From positions 62,001-126,000 of the forward strand of contig DWZQ01000038.1 in the NCBI GenBank assembly GCA_019117485.1: a stretch of 64,000 bases of DNA, written 5' to 3'. Every line of letters begins with the position of its first letter. Position 1 is the first letter of the stretch. Source of the stretch: Candidatus Agathobaculum intestinipullorum (GTDB taxonomy: Bacteria; Bacillota; Clostridia; Oscillospirales; Butyricicoccaceae). The notes under the pieces are model-generated. The model saw only the letters and a list, made by a program, of their open reading frames with translations, did no database searches and was not told where the DNA came from. Both the position numbers and the translations under genes were made by a program. Positions 26,104 to 35,984 of this stretch are shown here, piece by piece.

Positions 26104-27480
26104 ATGGAGCGCGTAACGAAATGGGGGTGGAGACGGGGGCGCCGTCCTGCCATGCATGCCACCATGGTAATCGTCATCGGGTTTGCCATTACCATTCTGG
26201 CGGGCGCGATGCTGCTGTCACTGCCGTTTGCCGCACGCAGCGGCAAGCCGACGGCCTTCCTCGACGCCCTATTTACCGCAACTTCAGCTACCTGCGTGAC
26301 TGGGCTGGTGCGCGTGGGCACGGCGACACACTGGTCGGGCTTTGGGCAGGCGGTCATCCTGCTGCTCATCCAGATCGGCGGGCTGGGTTTTATGTCGCTC
26401 GCGTCGATCGCCTCGTTCCTAATCCGGCGTAAGATCACGCTGCGCGAGCGCATGGTGATGAGCGCGGGGCTGAATGTAAACGACAATGCCGGCATCGTGC
26501 GGCTGACGCGGCGCGTGCTGTTCGGCACGTTGGCATTTGAGGGGATCGGCGCGGTGCTGTTGGCCATCCGCTTTGTGCCCCGGGTTGGCTGGGCACAGGG
26601 CATTAAGATGGGTGTGTTCCACTCGGTTTCTGCGTTTTGCAATGCTGGGTTTGATTTAATCGGCACGCCGGCCAATCCTTTTTGCTCGCTGGTTGGCTAT
26701 GTGGATGACCCACTTGTCAACCTCACCATCATGGCGCTCATTGTCATCGGCGGACTTGGTTTTTTTGTCTGGGGTGATATCTGGGATAAACGCCGGTTTC
26801 GCCGGTTCCGGCTGCACACTAAACTGGTGCTGATGACCACGGCGCTGCTGCTTATGGCCGGTATGGTGCTGACGTTGGTGTTTGAATGGGACAACCCGGC
26901 GACATTGGGGCCTTTGGCATGGCATGATAAGGTGCTGGCGGCGGCGTTCCAGTCGGTTACATTGCGCACGGCGGGTTTCAATACGATTGACCAAGCCGCG
27001 CTCACAGGCCCGTCACAGGCGCTGGCCTGTCTGCTGATGCTGATCGGCGGATCGCCCGGCTCGACGGCGGGCGGTATCAAAACGGTGACGGCAGCCGTGT
27101 TGGTGCTCAGTGCGCTCAGTGCGCTGCGCGGACGCATGGATGTATCCGCCTTTGGTCGCACGATTGTGCCGCGCAGTATTATGAATGCGATCACGATGAT
27201 GATTTTTGGCGGCGCACTCAGCCTGACCGGCGCGTGCATCATTTCCCATGTGGAGGCCGCACCATTTGGACAGTGCCTGTTTGAAGCGGTATCTGCCTTT
27301 GCAACCGTCGGGCTGTCTATGGGACTGACACCGGCGCTGCACGCACCGTCCTGCCTGATTTTGATTGCGCTGATGTATTTGGGGCGCGTAGGTGTGCTAA
27401 CTTTGGGTGTTGCTGTGCTGATGCGGCACCATGCCCCGCCCAAAATGCATTATCCGAATGCGGACGTCATGGTTGGATGA
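26104..27480 (+). CDS. ktrB: potassium uptake channel subunit KtrB (TrkH family)
   Basis: This 458-aa membrane protein has the four-fold M1-P-M2 repeat of the TrkH/KtrB family. The four filter segments are TATSATCVTGLV, HSVSAFCNAGFD, QSVTLRTAGFNT and EAVSAFATVGLS, each with the selectivity-filter glycine. It imports K+ (usually Na+-dependent) when gated by KtrA, encoded 31 bp downstream. The ATG at 26104 follows GGGGAGG by 8 bp; an upstream in-frame start at 26044 lies inside the terminator hairpin and is rejected. Confidence 0.93.
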   Translation: MERVTKWGWRRGRRPAMHATMVIVIGFAITILAGAMLLSLPFAARSGKPTAFLDALFTATSATCVTGLVRVGTATHWSGFGQAVILLLIQIGGLGFMSLASIASFLIRRKITLRERMVMSAGLNVNDNAGIVRLTRRVLFGTLAFEGIGAVLLAIRFVPRVGWAQGIKMGVFHSVSAFCNAGFDLIGTPANPFCSLVGYVDDPLVNLTIMALIVIGGLGFFVWGDIWDKRRFRRFRLHTKLVLMTTALLLMAGMVLTLVFEWDNPATLGPLAWHDKVLAAAFQSVTLRTAGFNTIDQAALTGPSQALACLLMLIGGSPGSTAGGIKTVTAAVLVLSALSALRGRMDVSAFGRTIVPRSIMNAITMMIFGGALSLTGACIISHVEAAPFGQCLFEAVSAFATVGLSMGLTPALHAPSCLILIALMYLGRVGVLTLGVAVLMRHHAPPKMHYPNADVMVG

Positions 27481-27511
27481 TAAATAGAAAACGATCAAAG
27501 GAGACTGCACG

Positions 27512-28168
27512 ATGAGATCATTTTTGGTAATTGGGCTGGGCCGGTTCGGCGCGGCCGTGGCGCGTGAGCTGGCTTCGCTCGGGCAGGAAGTTCTCGCGCT
27601 GGACGAGGACGAGGAAAATGTACAGCACATTGCCGACGATGTGACGCAGGCGATCTGCGGCGATGCGCAGGAGGAATCCGTGCTGCGTTCGGTGGGCGCG
27701 CGCAATTTTGACTGCTGCGTGGTCGCGGTGGGCACGGATATGGAGGCGAGCATCCTCATTACGGTGATGCTCAAGGAGATGGGGGCAAAATATATTGTCG
27801 CCAAGGCGCAAAGCCGGGTGCATGCACGGGTTTTGGAGCGTGTGGGCGCGGATCGCGTCGTACTGCCGGAAACCGAGATGGGGCAGCGCCTCGCGCAGCG
27901 GCTGGTGCGCACCAATGTGGTAGATTATATTGGCGTGTCGGACGATTTTTCTATTTTGGAGATCCACCCGCCCAAAAGCTGGGTTGGTCGCACGTTAGGA
28001 CAGTTGGGTGTGCGCGCGCGTTATATGATTAACGTTTTGGCCATCCGGCACGGCACGGGCGGAAAGGTGGACGTGACGCCGCAGGCTGACCAGATCATCG
28101 GGGCGGATGATTTGCTGATTATCATTGGCACGAATGAAAACGTGGATAAACTGGTGGAGCTGCAATGA
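27512..28168 (+). CDS. ktrA: KtrA/TrkA regulatory subunit of K+ uptake
   Basis: This 218-aa cytosolic protein has an RCK-N Rossmann domain (FLVIGLGRFG at residues 4-13; acidic DEDEE at the end of strand 2) and an RCK-C domain (about 135-218). It gates KtrB in response to ATP/ADP and, in many Firmicutes, c-di-AMP bound by the C-terminal domain. It overlaps the next gene by 4 bp (ATGA), so all three are one operon. Confidence 0.92.
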   Translation: MRSFLVIGLGRFGAAVARELASLGQEVLALDEDEENVQHIADDVTQAICGDAQEESVLRSVGARNFDCCVVAVGTDMEASILITVMLKEMGAKYIVAKAQSRVHARVLERVGADRVVLPETEMGQRLAQRLVRTNVVDYIGVSDDFSILEIHPPKSWVGRTLGQLGVRARYMINVLAIRHGTGGKVDVTPQADQIIGADDLLIIIGTNENVDKLVELQ

Positions 28169-28944
28169 TCGAGATTACAAGCCGCCAGAATAGCGCGTTG
28201 CGGCATCTGGCGCGGCTGGGGCGCGAGCGCAAGTACCGCCGCACGACCGGCGAAATGCTGTGCGAGGGCGAAAAGATGCTCGCCGAGGCGCTGCGCTCGG
28301 GCGTAGCGCCCGGCGTGCTGTTGGTGCGCGAAGGCGCGCAGGGCAGCTTGCCGGACGGGCTGCTCGACCGCGCCGCTGCCGCAGGCGGGACGCTCTACGC
28401 TGCGCAGGGTGCGCTGTTTGAGCTGGCCAGCGACGTGGAAACCCCGCAAAACGTGATCTTTTCCTGCAAGCAGCCGGTTTGGACGCCTGCGGCGCTCGAT
28501 GGCTGCTCGCAAGCGCTGCTGCTCGATGGGGTGCAGGACCCGGGCAACCTTGGCACGATTTTACGCACCGCCGAAGCGTTCGCGCTCGGCGCCGTCGTGT
28601 TGTGCGAGGGCTGCGCCGACCCGTTTTCCCCCAAGGTCGTGCGCTCGACGATGGGGGCGGTGTTCCGCCTGCCATGTGTGCGCCTGCCGCTTGCAGAGGC
28701 GGTCACGCATGTGCGGGAACAGGGGATGGCGGTCTATGCGACTGCACTGCACGCGGACAGTGTGCCGCTTGGCACGGTGCCGCTCGGACACGCGGCGGTC
28801 ATCATCGGCAGTGAGGGGCGCGGCGTGACGCCGCAGGCCATCGAAATAAGTGATAAGCGCGTCATCATTCCAATGCATGGCCGCGCGGAGTCGCTCAATG
28901 CAGGTGTGGCGGCTGCTATCGTGATCTACGAAATGACCAGATAA
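28165..28944 (+). CDS. SpoU-type TrmH/RlmB-like RNA 2'-O-methyltransferase
   Basis: This 259-aa SPOUT enzyme methylates a ribose 2'-OH in rRNA or tRNA with SAM. An N-terminal substrate-binding domain (1-100) precedes the knot domain with DPGNLGTILRTA (motif 1, catalytic Arg), IGSEGRGV (motif 2) and IPMHGRAESLNAGVAAAI (motif 3). The exact target nucleotide cannot be told. It is translationally coupled to ktrA by ATGA overlap. Confidence 0.9.
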   Translation: MIEITSRQNSALRHLARLGRERKYRRTTGEMLCEGEKMLAEALRSGVAPGVLLVREGAQGSLPDGLLDRAAAAGGTLYAAQGALFELASDVETPQNVIFSCKQPVWTPAALDGCSQALLLDGVQDPGNLGTILRTAEAFALGAVVLCEGCADPFSPKVVRSTMGAVFRLPCVRLPLAEAVTHVREQGMAVYATALHADSVPLGTVPLGHAAVIIGSEGRGVTPQAIEISDKRVIIPMHGRAESLNAGVAAAIVIYEMTR

Positions 28945-28957
28945 GGAGGCGGGCGGT

Positions 28958-30154
28958 ATGTCGTCGCGATTGAGTTATGTATGGCTGGCTACCCGGCCGG
29001 GGCTCGGCGCGCTGACAGCAGCGCGGCTGTTGCGCGCGCTCGGTTCGCCCGAGGCGGTGTTTGCGGCCAGTCGGGAGACGTTGACTACGCTCGAAGCCTG
29101 CCCGATGCGCAAGGCGCAGGTGGATGCGCTGTGCGACAAGGATACGGATGCGGCCGCGCGCATCATCGAGCGGTGCACCAAGAACGGCATCCAGATCATC
29201 ACCTTGGGCGACAGCGCCTACCCTGACCGGCTGCGCGCCATCGAAGACCCGCCGGTCGTGCTGTATGTGCGCGGGCGCTGGCCGGATTTTGACGTCACGC
29301 CCGGCATTGCGGTGGTCGGCACACGCAAGGCGACGCCCTACGGTTTGCAGACTGCGGAGCGCATTGGCGGTGCGTTGGGGCGCGCTGGTTTTATCACGGT
29401 TAGCGGCATGGCGCTCGGCGCGGACGGTGCAGCGCACCGCGGTGCGTTGCGCGCAGGCGGTCTGACCGTCGCCGTGCTTGCCGGCGGGGCGGACGTATGC
29501 TATCCGCCGCAGCACCGTAGCCTAATGGGTGATATCCTGCTTTCCGGCGCGATCGTCAGCGAGTACCCACCCGGCACCGAGCCGCGTGGCGACCATTACC
29601 ATGCACGCAACCGTATCATCAGCGGGCTGTGCGTTGCATCGGTGATTGTAGAGGCGCAGGATTACCGCTCGGGCGCGTTGATTACGGCGCGCGCTGCACT
29701 CGATCAGGGGCGCGACGTGTATGCCGTGCCCGGCGCATTGGACGCGCCGCAGTCCGCGGCCTGCAACGAACTGATAGAAAAGGGCGAAGCGGCACTGTTG
29801 CGCAGCCCGGCTGCGCTTGTGCGCACTTACACCGGCCTGTTGCCCGCCCAAAGCCATCCTGTGCCGCCACCGTGCCCGCCCAAAGAGCGGCGTCCGGCGG
29901 TATCGGCACAACGGCCGAAAATATCCGCGCCAAGGCCCGCCCCTACGGAGAAGCCGTCTGCTGCATTGCCGGACGGCCTGACCGGCGACGAGCGCCGCAT
30001 CGCGGAGCTGGTGCAGGAGGGTGTGGGCACGCCGGAAGAATTGATCGAACGCTGCGGCCTGCCCGCGCCGCGCGTGCTGAGTTTAGTCACCTTATTGGAA
30101 ATGGATGGCGTGCTGCGCCGCGAAAAGGGACGCCTTGTGCCGGGGCAGAAATAA
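28958..30154 (+). CDS. dprA: DNA processing protein DprA (Smf)
   Basis: This 398-aa protein loads RecA onto incoming single-stranded DNA during transformation. After an N-terminal SAM-like region (1-80), the Rossmann DprA core (105-300) shows VVGTRKATPYG, SGMALGADGAAHRGAL and the GALITARAALDQGRDVYAVPG signature. A Pro-rich linker leads to a C-terminal winged-helix domain (335-398). It follows the methyltransferase by 13 bp with AAGGAGG before the ATG. Confidence 0.95.
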   Translation: MSSRLSYVWLATRPGLGALTAARLLRALGSPEAVFAASRETLTTLEACPMRKAQVDALCDKDTDAAARIIERCTKNGIQIITLGDSAYPDRLRAIEDPPVVLYVRGRWPDFDVTPGIAVVGTRKATPYGLQTAERIGGALGRAGFITVSGMALGADGAAHRGALRAGGLTVAVLAGGADVCYPPQHRSLMGDILLSGAIVSEYPPGTEPRGDHYHARNRIISGLCVASVIVEAQDYRSGALITARAALDQGRDVYAVPGALDAPQSAACNELIEKGEAALLRSPAALVRTYTGLLPAQSHPVPPPCPPKERRPAVSAQRPKISAPRPAPTEKPSAALPDGLTGDERRIAELVQEGVGTPEELIERCGLPAPRVLSLVTLLEMDGVLRREKGRLVPGQK

Positions 30155-30314
30155 ATTACACCTATGTCTCGCGCCGTTAGGCGCGCATTTGAAAGAAAAC
30201 CGGGAGCAGGTATCACGGTTTGATACAAACCGCCTGCCAGCGTGCCCGCAGGGCGCACGCGGCAGACGGAATTCTCGATCAAAGCTGTGGCTTTAATCGA
30301 AATTGGAGGTTTCT

Positions 30315-32777
30315 ATGTCAAAATTAGTCATCGTGGAGTCGCCCGCCAAGGCAAAGACCATCGGCAAGTACCTCGGGCCGGATTATGTGGTCAAGGCTTC
30401 CATGGGGCATCTGCGCGACCTGCCAAAAAAGAAAATGAGCGTCGATATCGAGCACGATTTCAAGCCGGAATATGTGCCGATCGAAGGTAAGGATAAAATC
30501 ATCAAAGAAATCCGCAGTGAAATCCGCAAAAGCGATTTCGTTTATCTCGCAACCGACCCTGACCGCGAGGGCGAGGCCATTTCGTGGCACATCAAGGAGT
30601 TGTTCGGGCTTAAGGATAAGGATTCCAAGCGCGTAACTTTCAACGAGATTACAAAGCAGGCGGTCAAGTACGGCATCGCCAACCCGCGCGACATCGACAT
30701 TGATCTGGTCAACGCGCAGCAGGCGCGCCGCATCCTCGACCGTATCGTGGGCTATGAGCTGTCGCCTTTCCTGTGGCGCAAGGTCAAGCGCGGGCTGAGT
30801 GCGGGGCGCGTACAGAGCGTTGCGACCCGTCTGGTCGTTGACCGCGAAAACGAGATCCGCGCCTTTGTGCCCGAGGAATACTGGTCGATCGAGGCGTTGC
30901 TGCAAACCGCCGACGACGGCAAGTTTACCGCGCGCTATTACGGCGACACATCGGGCAAGGTAGAACTGAAAAATGAGGAGCAGGCACAGGCGGTTGTCAA
31001 TGCGGTAACCGGCAAGCCGTTTATCGTGGGCGACATCAAGCGCGGCAAGAAAAAGCGCACGCCTGCGCCGCCGTTCATCACTTCGACCCTGCAGCAGGAG
31101 GCCAGCCGCAAACTGAACATGACGCCGCGCCGCACCATGAGCATCGCGCAGGAGTTATACGAAGGCATTGAACTGGGCGAGTATGGCCTGACCGGTCTGA
31201 TCACCTACATGCGTACCGACTCGCTGCGTCTGTCGGACGAGGCGACCGCCGCTGCTGCGGGCTTTATTCGCGGGCGTTACGGCGAGCAGTACTATCCGGG
31301 CAAGCCGCGTGTGTTCAAAACTAAGGGAAACGCGCAGGACGCGCACGAAGCCATCCGGCCGTCGGATGTCAAACTGCTGCCGGACGAAATCCGTCAGTAC
31401 CTGACGCCCGACCAGTACAAGCTGTATAAGCTGATCTGGTCGCGTTTTGTCGCCTGCCAGATGGCGGATGCACTGCTCGACACGGTGTCGGCCGATATCG
31501 TGTGCGAGGGACAGGTGTTTCGCGCATCCGGCCACACGATCGCATTCCCCGGCTTTACCGCAGTGTACGAGGAAGGCACGGACGACGAAAAGAAGGGCGA
31601 CGCGGGCAAACCGCTGCCGCGCTTTGACCAAGGGGATACGCTGACGGTTGAGAAGCTCGACCCTGCGCAGCACTTCACCCAGCCGCCCGCACGCTATACC
31701 GAAGCGTCGCTTATCCGTGCAATGGAGGAGCGCGGCATCGGTCGCCCGTCGACCTATGCGCCGACGATCTCGACCATCCTCGACCGCGACTATGTGACCA
31801 AGGAGAACAAGGCGCTGCGCCCGACACCGCTGGGCGAGGGCGTGACCGGTCTGCTGGTCGATGAGTTTAAATCGGTTGCGGATTACGAGTTCACCGCTAA
31901 CATGGAGGAGCAGCTTGACGAGGTTGAGACTGGCAAACTGGATTATATCCAGCTGCTGCATACCTTCTACGACGGCTTTGAAAGTGCGCTGCAACAGGCC
32001 GAGGTTGACCTCGAAGGAAAGCGCATCAAGATCAAGGATGAGGTCACGGACGTGATCTGCGAAAAGTGCGGCCGCAACATGGTCATCAAGTCCGGGCGTT
32101 TCGGCAAGTTCCTTGCCTGCCCGGGCTTCCCGGAGTGTACCAACACCAAACCGATCACCGAGGACACGGGCGCGGCTTGCCCGGTGTGCGGCGCGAAGGT
32201 GGTCAAGAAGAAGTCCGCGCGCGGGTATGTGTATTATGGCTGCGACACCTATCCTAACTGCCAGTTTATGACGTGGGATAAGCCGCTCAAGACCAAGTGC
32301 CCGAACTGCGATTCTTCGCTGTTCCGTCACACCGACCGTGACTCCAAGGAGGTCACCGACGTGTGTCTGCGTGAGGGGTGCGGTTACAAGGAATTGGTCA
32401 AGGAAGGTGTATCGCCCGAGGAGGCCGAGAAGAACCGTCAGCGCCGGGAGGCACGCGCCGCGAAGGCGGCCGAGCGTGCGGCGGCCAAGGCGGCAGCTGA
32501 AGCTGCGGGTGAAACCGAAGAAACACCCAAAAAGGCAACGAAAAAGACGACGGCTAAAAAATCCACGGCCAAAAAGCAGGTGCCGTGGATGACCAAAACC
32601 ACGAATCGGTTCAAAAAGCTCAAGGGCGAGGACGTGCAGGCGCTGACCAAAACGCAGCAGGCGCAGTATGCCAAGGCACTGGCTAAGCATGAGGCCGAAA
32701 AGGCAGCGGAAAAGGCCAAAAAGACCAAGACTACGGCGCGTAAGTCCAAGAAGGCAAAGGAGGAGACCGATGCCTGA
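30315..32777 (+). CDS. topA: DNA topoisomerase I
   Basis: This 820-aa type IA topoisomerase relaxes negative supercoils. The Toprim domain begins with LVIVESPAKAKTIGKYL, the catalytic tyrosine is Y298 in GLITYMRTDS, and three zinc-ribbon units follow (starting CEKCGRN, CPVCGAK and CPNCDSS). A Lys/Ala/Thr-rich tail of about 110 residues with histone H1-like KKATKKTTAKK repeats probably increases DNA binding. The ATG at 30315 follows GGAGG by 5 bp. The 160-bp gap upstream holds hairpins GCGTGC/GCACGC and TCGATCAAAGC/GCTTTAATCGA but no gene. Confidence 0.96.
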   Translation: MSKLVIVESPAKAKTIGKYLGPDYVVKASMGHLRDLPKKKMSVDIEHDFKPEYVPIEGKDKIIKEIRSEIRKSDFVYLATDPDREGEAISWHIKELFGLKDKDSKRVTFNEITKQAVKYGIANPRDIDIDLVNAQQARRILDRIVGYELSPFLWRKVKRGLSAGRVQSVATRLVVDRENEIRAFVPEEYWSIEALLQTADDGKFTARYYGDTSGKVELKNEEQAQAVVNAVTGKPFIVGDIKRGKKKRTPAPPFITSTLQQEASRKLNMTPRRTMSIAQELYEGIELGEYGLTGLITYMRTDSLRLSDEATAAAAGFIRGRYGEQYYPGKPRVFKTKGNAQDAHEAIRPSDVKLLPDEIRQYLTPDQYKLYKLIWSRFVACQMADALLDTVSADIVCEGQVFRASGHTIAFPGFTAVYEEGTDDEKKGDAGKPLPRFDQGDTLTVEKLDPAQHFTQPPARYTEASLIRAMEERGIGRPSTYAPTISTILDRDYVTKENKALRPTPLGEGVTGLLVDEFKSVADYEFTANMEEQLDEVETGKLDYIQLLHTFYDGFESALQQAEVDLEGKRIKIKDEVTDVICEKCGRNMVIKSGRFGKFLACPGFPECTNTKPITEDTGAACPVCGAKVVKKKSARGYVYYGCDTYPNCQFMTWDKPLKTKCPNCDSSLFRHTDRDSKEVTDVCLREGCGYKELVKEGVSPEEAEKNRQRREARAAKAAERAAAKAAAEAAGETEETPKKATKKTTAKKSTAKKQVPWMTKTTNRFKKLKGEDVQALTKTQQAQYAKALAKHEAEKAAEKAKKTKTTARKSKKAKEETDA

Positions 32778-34074
32778 GGTTGTAACAGTTGTCGGCGCGG
32801 GATTAGCCGGTTGCGAGGCCGCATGGCAGCTCGCGCAGCGTGGCATTTCGGTGCGGCTGCATGAGATGAAGCCGCAGCAGCACACGCCCGCGCACCATTC
32901 GGACGACTTTGCCGAGCTTGTGTGCTCTAACTCCCTGCGCTCGGATGAGCTTTCCAATGCGGCGGGGCTGCTCAAAGCGGAATTGCGCCGTCTGGATAGC
33001 CTGATCCTCGCCTGCGCGGACGCAAACCGCGTCGAGGCAGGCGGCGCGCTCGCGGTCGACCGAGAGGCGTTCGCGCGCGCCGTGACCGAAAAGATCAAGA
33101 ACCATCCGCTGATCGAGGTGGTTTACGGTGAGGTAACCGATATCCCGGGGGGCAGGGTCGTTATCGCCTCCGGGCCGTTGACCTCGGATACGCTGTTTGA
33201 TGCGATCCACCGCAAGGTCGGCGGTGAGTTCCTGCACTTTTTCGATGCGGCGGCACCCATTGTCACTGCGGAGAGCATCGATATGGATTCGGCCTATGTC
33301 GCGTCGCGCTACGGAAAGGGTACGGCGGACTATATCAACTGCCCGTTTTCCAAGGAGGAATACGACGCGTTCTGGAACGCATTGACCACGGCCGAGGAAG
33401 CGCTGGTACACGGGTTCGAGGACGCGAAGGTGTTCGAGGGCTGCATGCCGATCGAGGTCAATGCCCGCCGCGGGTATGACACGATGCGCTTTGGTATTTT
33501 GAAGCCCATCGGCCTGCCAGACCCCAAGACGGGTAAAGACCCCTATGCGGTGTTGCAGCTGCGGCGCGATAACGCGCAGGGCACGCTGTACAATCTGGTC
33601 GGTTGCCAGACGCACCTCAAATGGGGCGAGCAAAAGCGCGTGTTCTCGATGATTCCGGCGCTGAAAAACGCGGAGTTTGTGCGTTACGGCGTGATGCACC
33701 GCAACACATTTTTGGATTCACCGCGTCTGCTGGATGCAACCTACGCGCTGAAAAGTGACCCGCGCGTGCGCTTCGCCGGACAGATGACCGGCGTAGAGGG
33801 GTATGTAGAGTCGACTTCGTCCGGTTGGGTCGCGGGTGTTGCGACCGCGCTGGAGGTGTTGGGCAAGTCTATGCCCGCTCTCGACCGGCAGACCGCGACC
33901 GGTGCACTGGCGTGTTATATTTCCGACCATACGGTCGCGAAATTCCAGCCGATGAACATCAATTTCGGCATCCTTGACCCGCTGGGCTATAAGATCAAGG
34001 GCAAGCGGGAGAAAAATACCAAAATATCCGAGCGGGCGCTCGAAAGAATCGACAGTCTGAAAGGGGAGCTTTGA
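32770..34074 (+). CDS. trmFO: tRNA (uracil-5-)-methyltransferase TrmFO, folate-dependent
   Basis: This 434-aa flavoprotein makes m5U54 in the T-loop of tRNA using methylenetetrahydrofolate and FADH2. The N-terminal FAD motif VTVVGAGLAGCEAAWQLA and the SNSLRSDEL and GMLKAEL-like segments are typical; the C-terminus has the substrate region with CYISDHTVAKFQPMNINFG. The start codon overlaps the end of topA by 8 bp, the usual topA-trmFO coupling in Firmicutes. Confidence 0.95.
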   Translation: MPEVVTVVGAGLAGCEAAWQLAQRGISVRLHEMKPQQHTPAHHSDDFAELVCSNSLRSDELSNAAGLLKAELRRLDSLILACADANRVEAGGALAVDREAFARAVTEKIKNHPLIEVVYGEVTDIPGGRVVIASGPLTSDTLFDAIHRKVGGEFLHFFDAAAPIVTAESIDMDSAYVASRYGKGTADYINCPFSKEEYDAFWNALTTAEEALVHGFEDAKVFEGCMPIEVNARRGYDTMRFGILKPIGLPDPKTGKDPYAVLQLRRDNAQGTLYNLVGCQTHLKWGEQKRVFSMIPALKNAEFVRYGVMHRNTFLDSPRLLDATYALKSDPRVRFAGQMTGVEGYVESTSSGWVAGVATALEVLGKSMPALDRQTATGALACYISDHTVAKFQPMNINFGILDPLGYKIKGKREKNTKISERALERIDSLKGEL

Positions 34075-34075
34075 G

Positions 34076-35089
34076 ATGAAGATTATCGTGGACGCGATGG
34101 GCGGCGATAACGCGCCCGAGTCTGCCGTTGTGGGCGGCGCGCTGGCGGCAAAGGAATACGGCGAGCAAGTGGTTCTGGTCGGCCGGCAGCAGACGGTCGA
34201 GGAGATTTTGCAAAAGCGCGGGCTGGCAGGCACCGCAGGGCTGTCCGTCGTGCAGGCGGACGATCTGGTCGATATGCACGACGACCCTGCGACGGTGCTG
34301 CGCAAAAAGCCGGATTCGTCTATGGCGGTGGCGTTTAAGCTGCTCAAGGCGGGCGAAGGCGACGCGCTGGTTTCTGCGGGCAACACGGGCGCGCTGCTCA
34401 CCGGCGCAACCCTGTACGGCGGCCGCATCAAGGGCATCCGCCGTGGTGCGCTCGCTCCGGTTATGCCGTGTAGCGGCGGGCAGGTTATGCTGTGCGACGC
34501 AGGCGCGAATACCGAGTGCACGGCGGAAATGTTGCTGCAATTTGCTTTCCTCGGTTCGCTTTACGCGGAAAAGATCAACGGCATCCGCAAGCCGCGCGTC
34601 GGTCTGGTCAACAACGGCACGGAGGACACCAAGGGCGACCCGCTGCGCAAGGAGGCCTATGCGCTGCTGAAACAGGCGGGCGACGAGGGGCGGATTAACT
34701 TCGTCGGCAATGTCGAGGGCAGTATGGTGCCGCTGGGTGCGTGCGATGTGGCCGTGTGCGATGGTTTTACCGGCAACGTTATGCTCAAGACGATTGAGGG
34801 CGTGGCCAAGTTCATGGCGGGCGCAATCAAGGGTGTGTTCACGCGCAATACGGCGACCAAGCTGGGCTATCTCGCCTGCAAAAAGGGAATGGATGAGTTC
34901 CGCGACCTGTTCAATCAGGATAAGATCGGCGGCGCGCCCTTCCTCGGCATTGCAAAGCCGGTAATCAAGGCGCATGGCTCGTCTAATGAGACTGCGGTGA
35001 AAAACGCGGTGCGGCAGGCGATTGCGTACACCAAGTCGGGCATGATCGACGAGGTTGCCCGCAACATCCAGTACATGACGGTCGAATGA
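34076..35089 (+). CDS. plsX: phosphate acyltransferase PlsX
   Basis: This 337-aa enzyme makes acyl-phosphate from acyl-ACP for phospholipid synthesis. The N-terminus IIVDAMGGDNAPE and the SAGNTGALL and CDGFTGNVMLKTIEG motifs are diagnostic. It starts one base after trmFO and is followed by rnc; acpP and fab genes, which often lie between, are absent here. Confidence 0.96.
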   Translation: MKIIVDAMGGDNAPESAVVGGALAAKEYGEQVVLVGRQQTVEEILQKRGLAGTAGLSVVQADDLVDMHDDPATVLRKKPDSSMAVAFKLLKAGEGDALVSAGNTGALLTGATLYGGRIKGIRRGALAPVMPCSGGQVMLCDAGANTECTAEMLLQFAFLGSLYAEKINGIRKPRVGLVNNGTEDTKGDPLRKEAYALLKQAGDEGRINFVGNVEGSMVPLGACDVAVCDGFTGNVMLKTIEGVAKFMAGAIKGVFTRNTATKLGYLACKKGMDEFRDLFNQDKIGGAPFLGIAKPVIKAHGSSNETAVKNAVRQAIAYTKSGMIDEVARNIQYMTVE

Positions 35090-35153
35090 CCGCCTCCCGC
35101 GCCGCGGCGCGGAATAGCTTGCGTGCGGCTTGCCGCGCGCGGAAGGGGAAACC

Positions 35154-35825
35154 ATGTTGAAAATCGACTATCAATTTCAAAATACTGCGCTGCTTGAGAC
35201 GGCGATGACCCATTCCTCCTATGCCAACGAACACCGGGGCAGCCATCTGCACCATAATGAACGGCTGGAATTTTTGGGCGACGCGGTGCTGGGCTTTGTG
35301 ACGGCGGATTACCTGTTCACGCACTATCCCGACTTGCCCGAGGGCGACCTGACCAAGCTGCGCGCGGCGGTCGTGTGCGAGGGCGCGTTGTGCGAGATCG
35401 CGCATGAATTGGGTATCCCGCAGGCCATCCGGTTGGGGCACGGCGAGGAAACCGGCGGAGGCCGCTCACGGCCGAGCATCCTGGCTGACGCCACCGAGGC
35501 TCTGCTGGGGGCGATCTATCTGGACGGCGGCATTGAGCCGGCGCGCGACCTTGTGCTGCGGTTTATCCCCAAAAAGGTCGAGGTCGCCATCGCGGGCGGC
35601 GCGTTCAAGGACTACAAGACCATGCTGCAGGAGATCGTGCAGAAGAACAAGCAGGAGACGCTGGAATACCGTCTGGCCGGGCAGTCCGGCCCGGATCACG
35701 ACAAGCGCTTTACGATGGAGCTGCTGCTCAACTCCAACGTTTTTGCATCTGGTACCGGCCGGAGCAAAAAAGAGGCTGAACAGATGGCGGCGAAACAAGC
35801 GCTGGCATCCATGGGCGTTTGCTAA
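35154..35825 (+). CDS. rnc: ribonuclease III
   Basis: This 223-aa endonuclease cuts double-stranded RNA, including rRNA precursors. The RNase III signature ERLEFLGDAVLG carries the catalytic acidic residues, with a second set in ADATEALLGAIYLDGG. The C-terminal double-stranded RNA-binding domain starts near residue 150 and ends GTGRSKKEAEQMAAKQAL. ATG 35154 follows GGAAGGGG; an in-frame TTG at 35130 lacks a site. Confidence 0.95.
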   Translation: MLKIDYQFQNTALLETAMTHSSYANEHRGSHLHHNERLEFLGDAVLGFVTADYLFTHYPDLPEGDLTKLRAAVVCEGALCEIAHELGIPQAIRLGHGEETGGGRSRPSILADATEALLGAIYLDGGIEPARDLVLRFIPKKVEVAIAGGAFKDYKTMLQEIVQKNKQETLEYRLAGQSGPDHDKRFTMELLLNSNVFASGTGRSKKEAEQMAAKQALASMGVC

Positions 35826-35830
35826 GTGAC

Positions 35831-35867
35831 AAAAAGGCTCTGAAAGGGTGGCTTTCAGAGCCTTTTT
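35831..35867 (+). terminator. intrinsic terminator after rnc
   Basis: A 16-bp perfect stem AAAAAGGCTCTGAAAG / CTTTCAGAGCCTTTTT with a 5-nt loop. Confidence 0.92.
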
Positions 35868-35927
35868 CCGTATCCGTCGGTTCGCGGGGCGCAAGGTATG
35901 AACGGGACGTAAATTCTGCTTTTTGCA

Positions 35928-35956
35928 TTGAAACGTTGCGCTTTTGGTGGTAAAAT
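35928..35956 (+). promoter_or_regulatory. smc operon promoter
   Basis: TTGAAA (35928-35933), a 17-bp spacer and TAAAAT (35951-35956) lie 28 bp before the smc start and just after the rnc terminator. Confidence 0.7.
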
Positions 35957-35984
35957 AATACCATATATATCTTCGAGGTGTTAC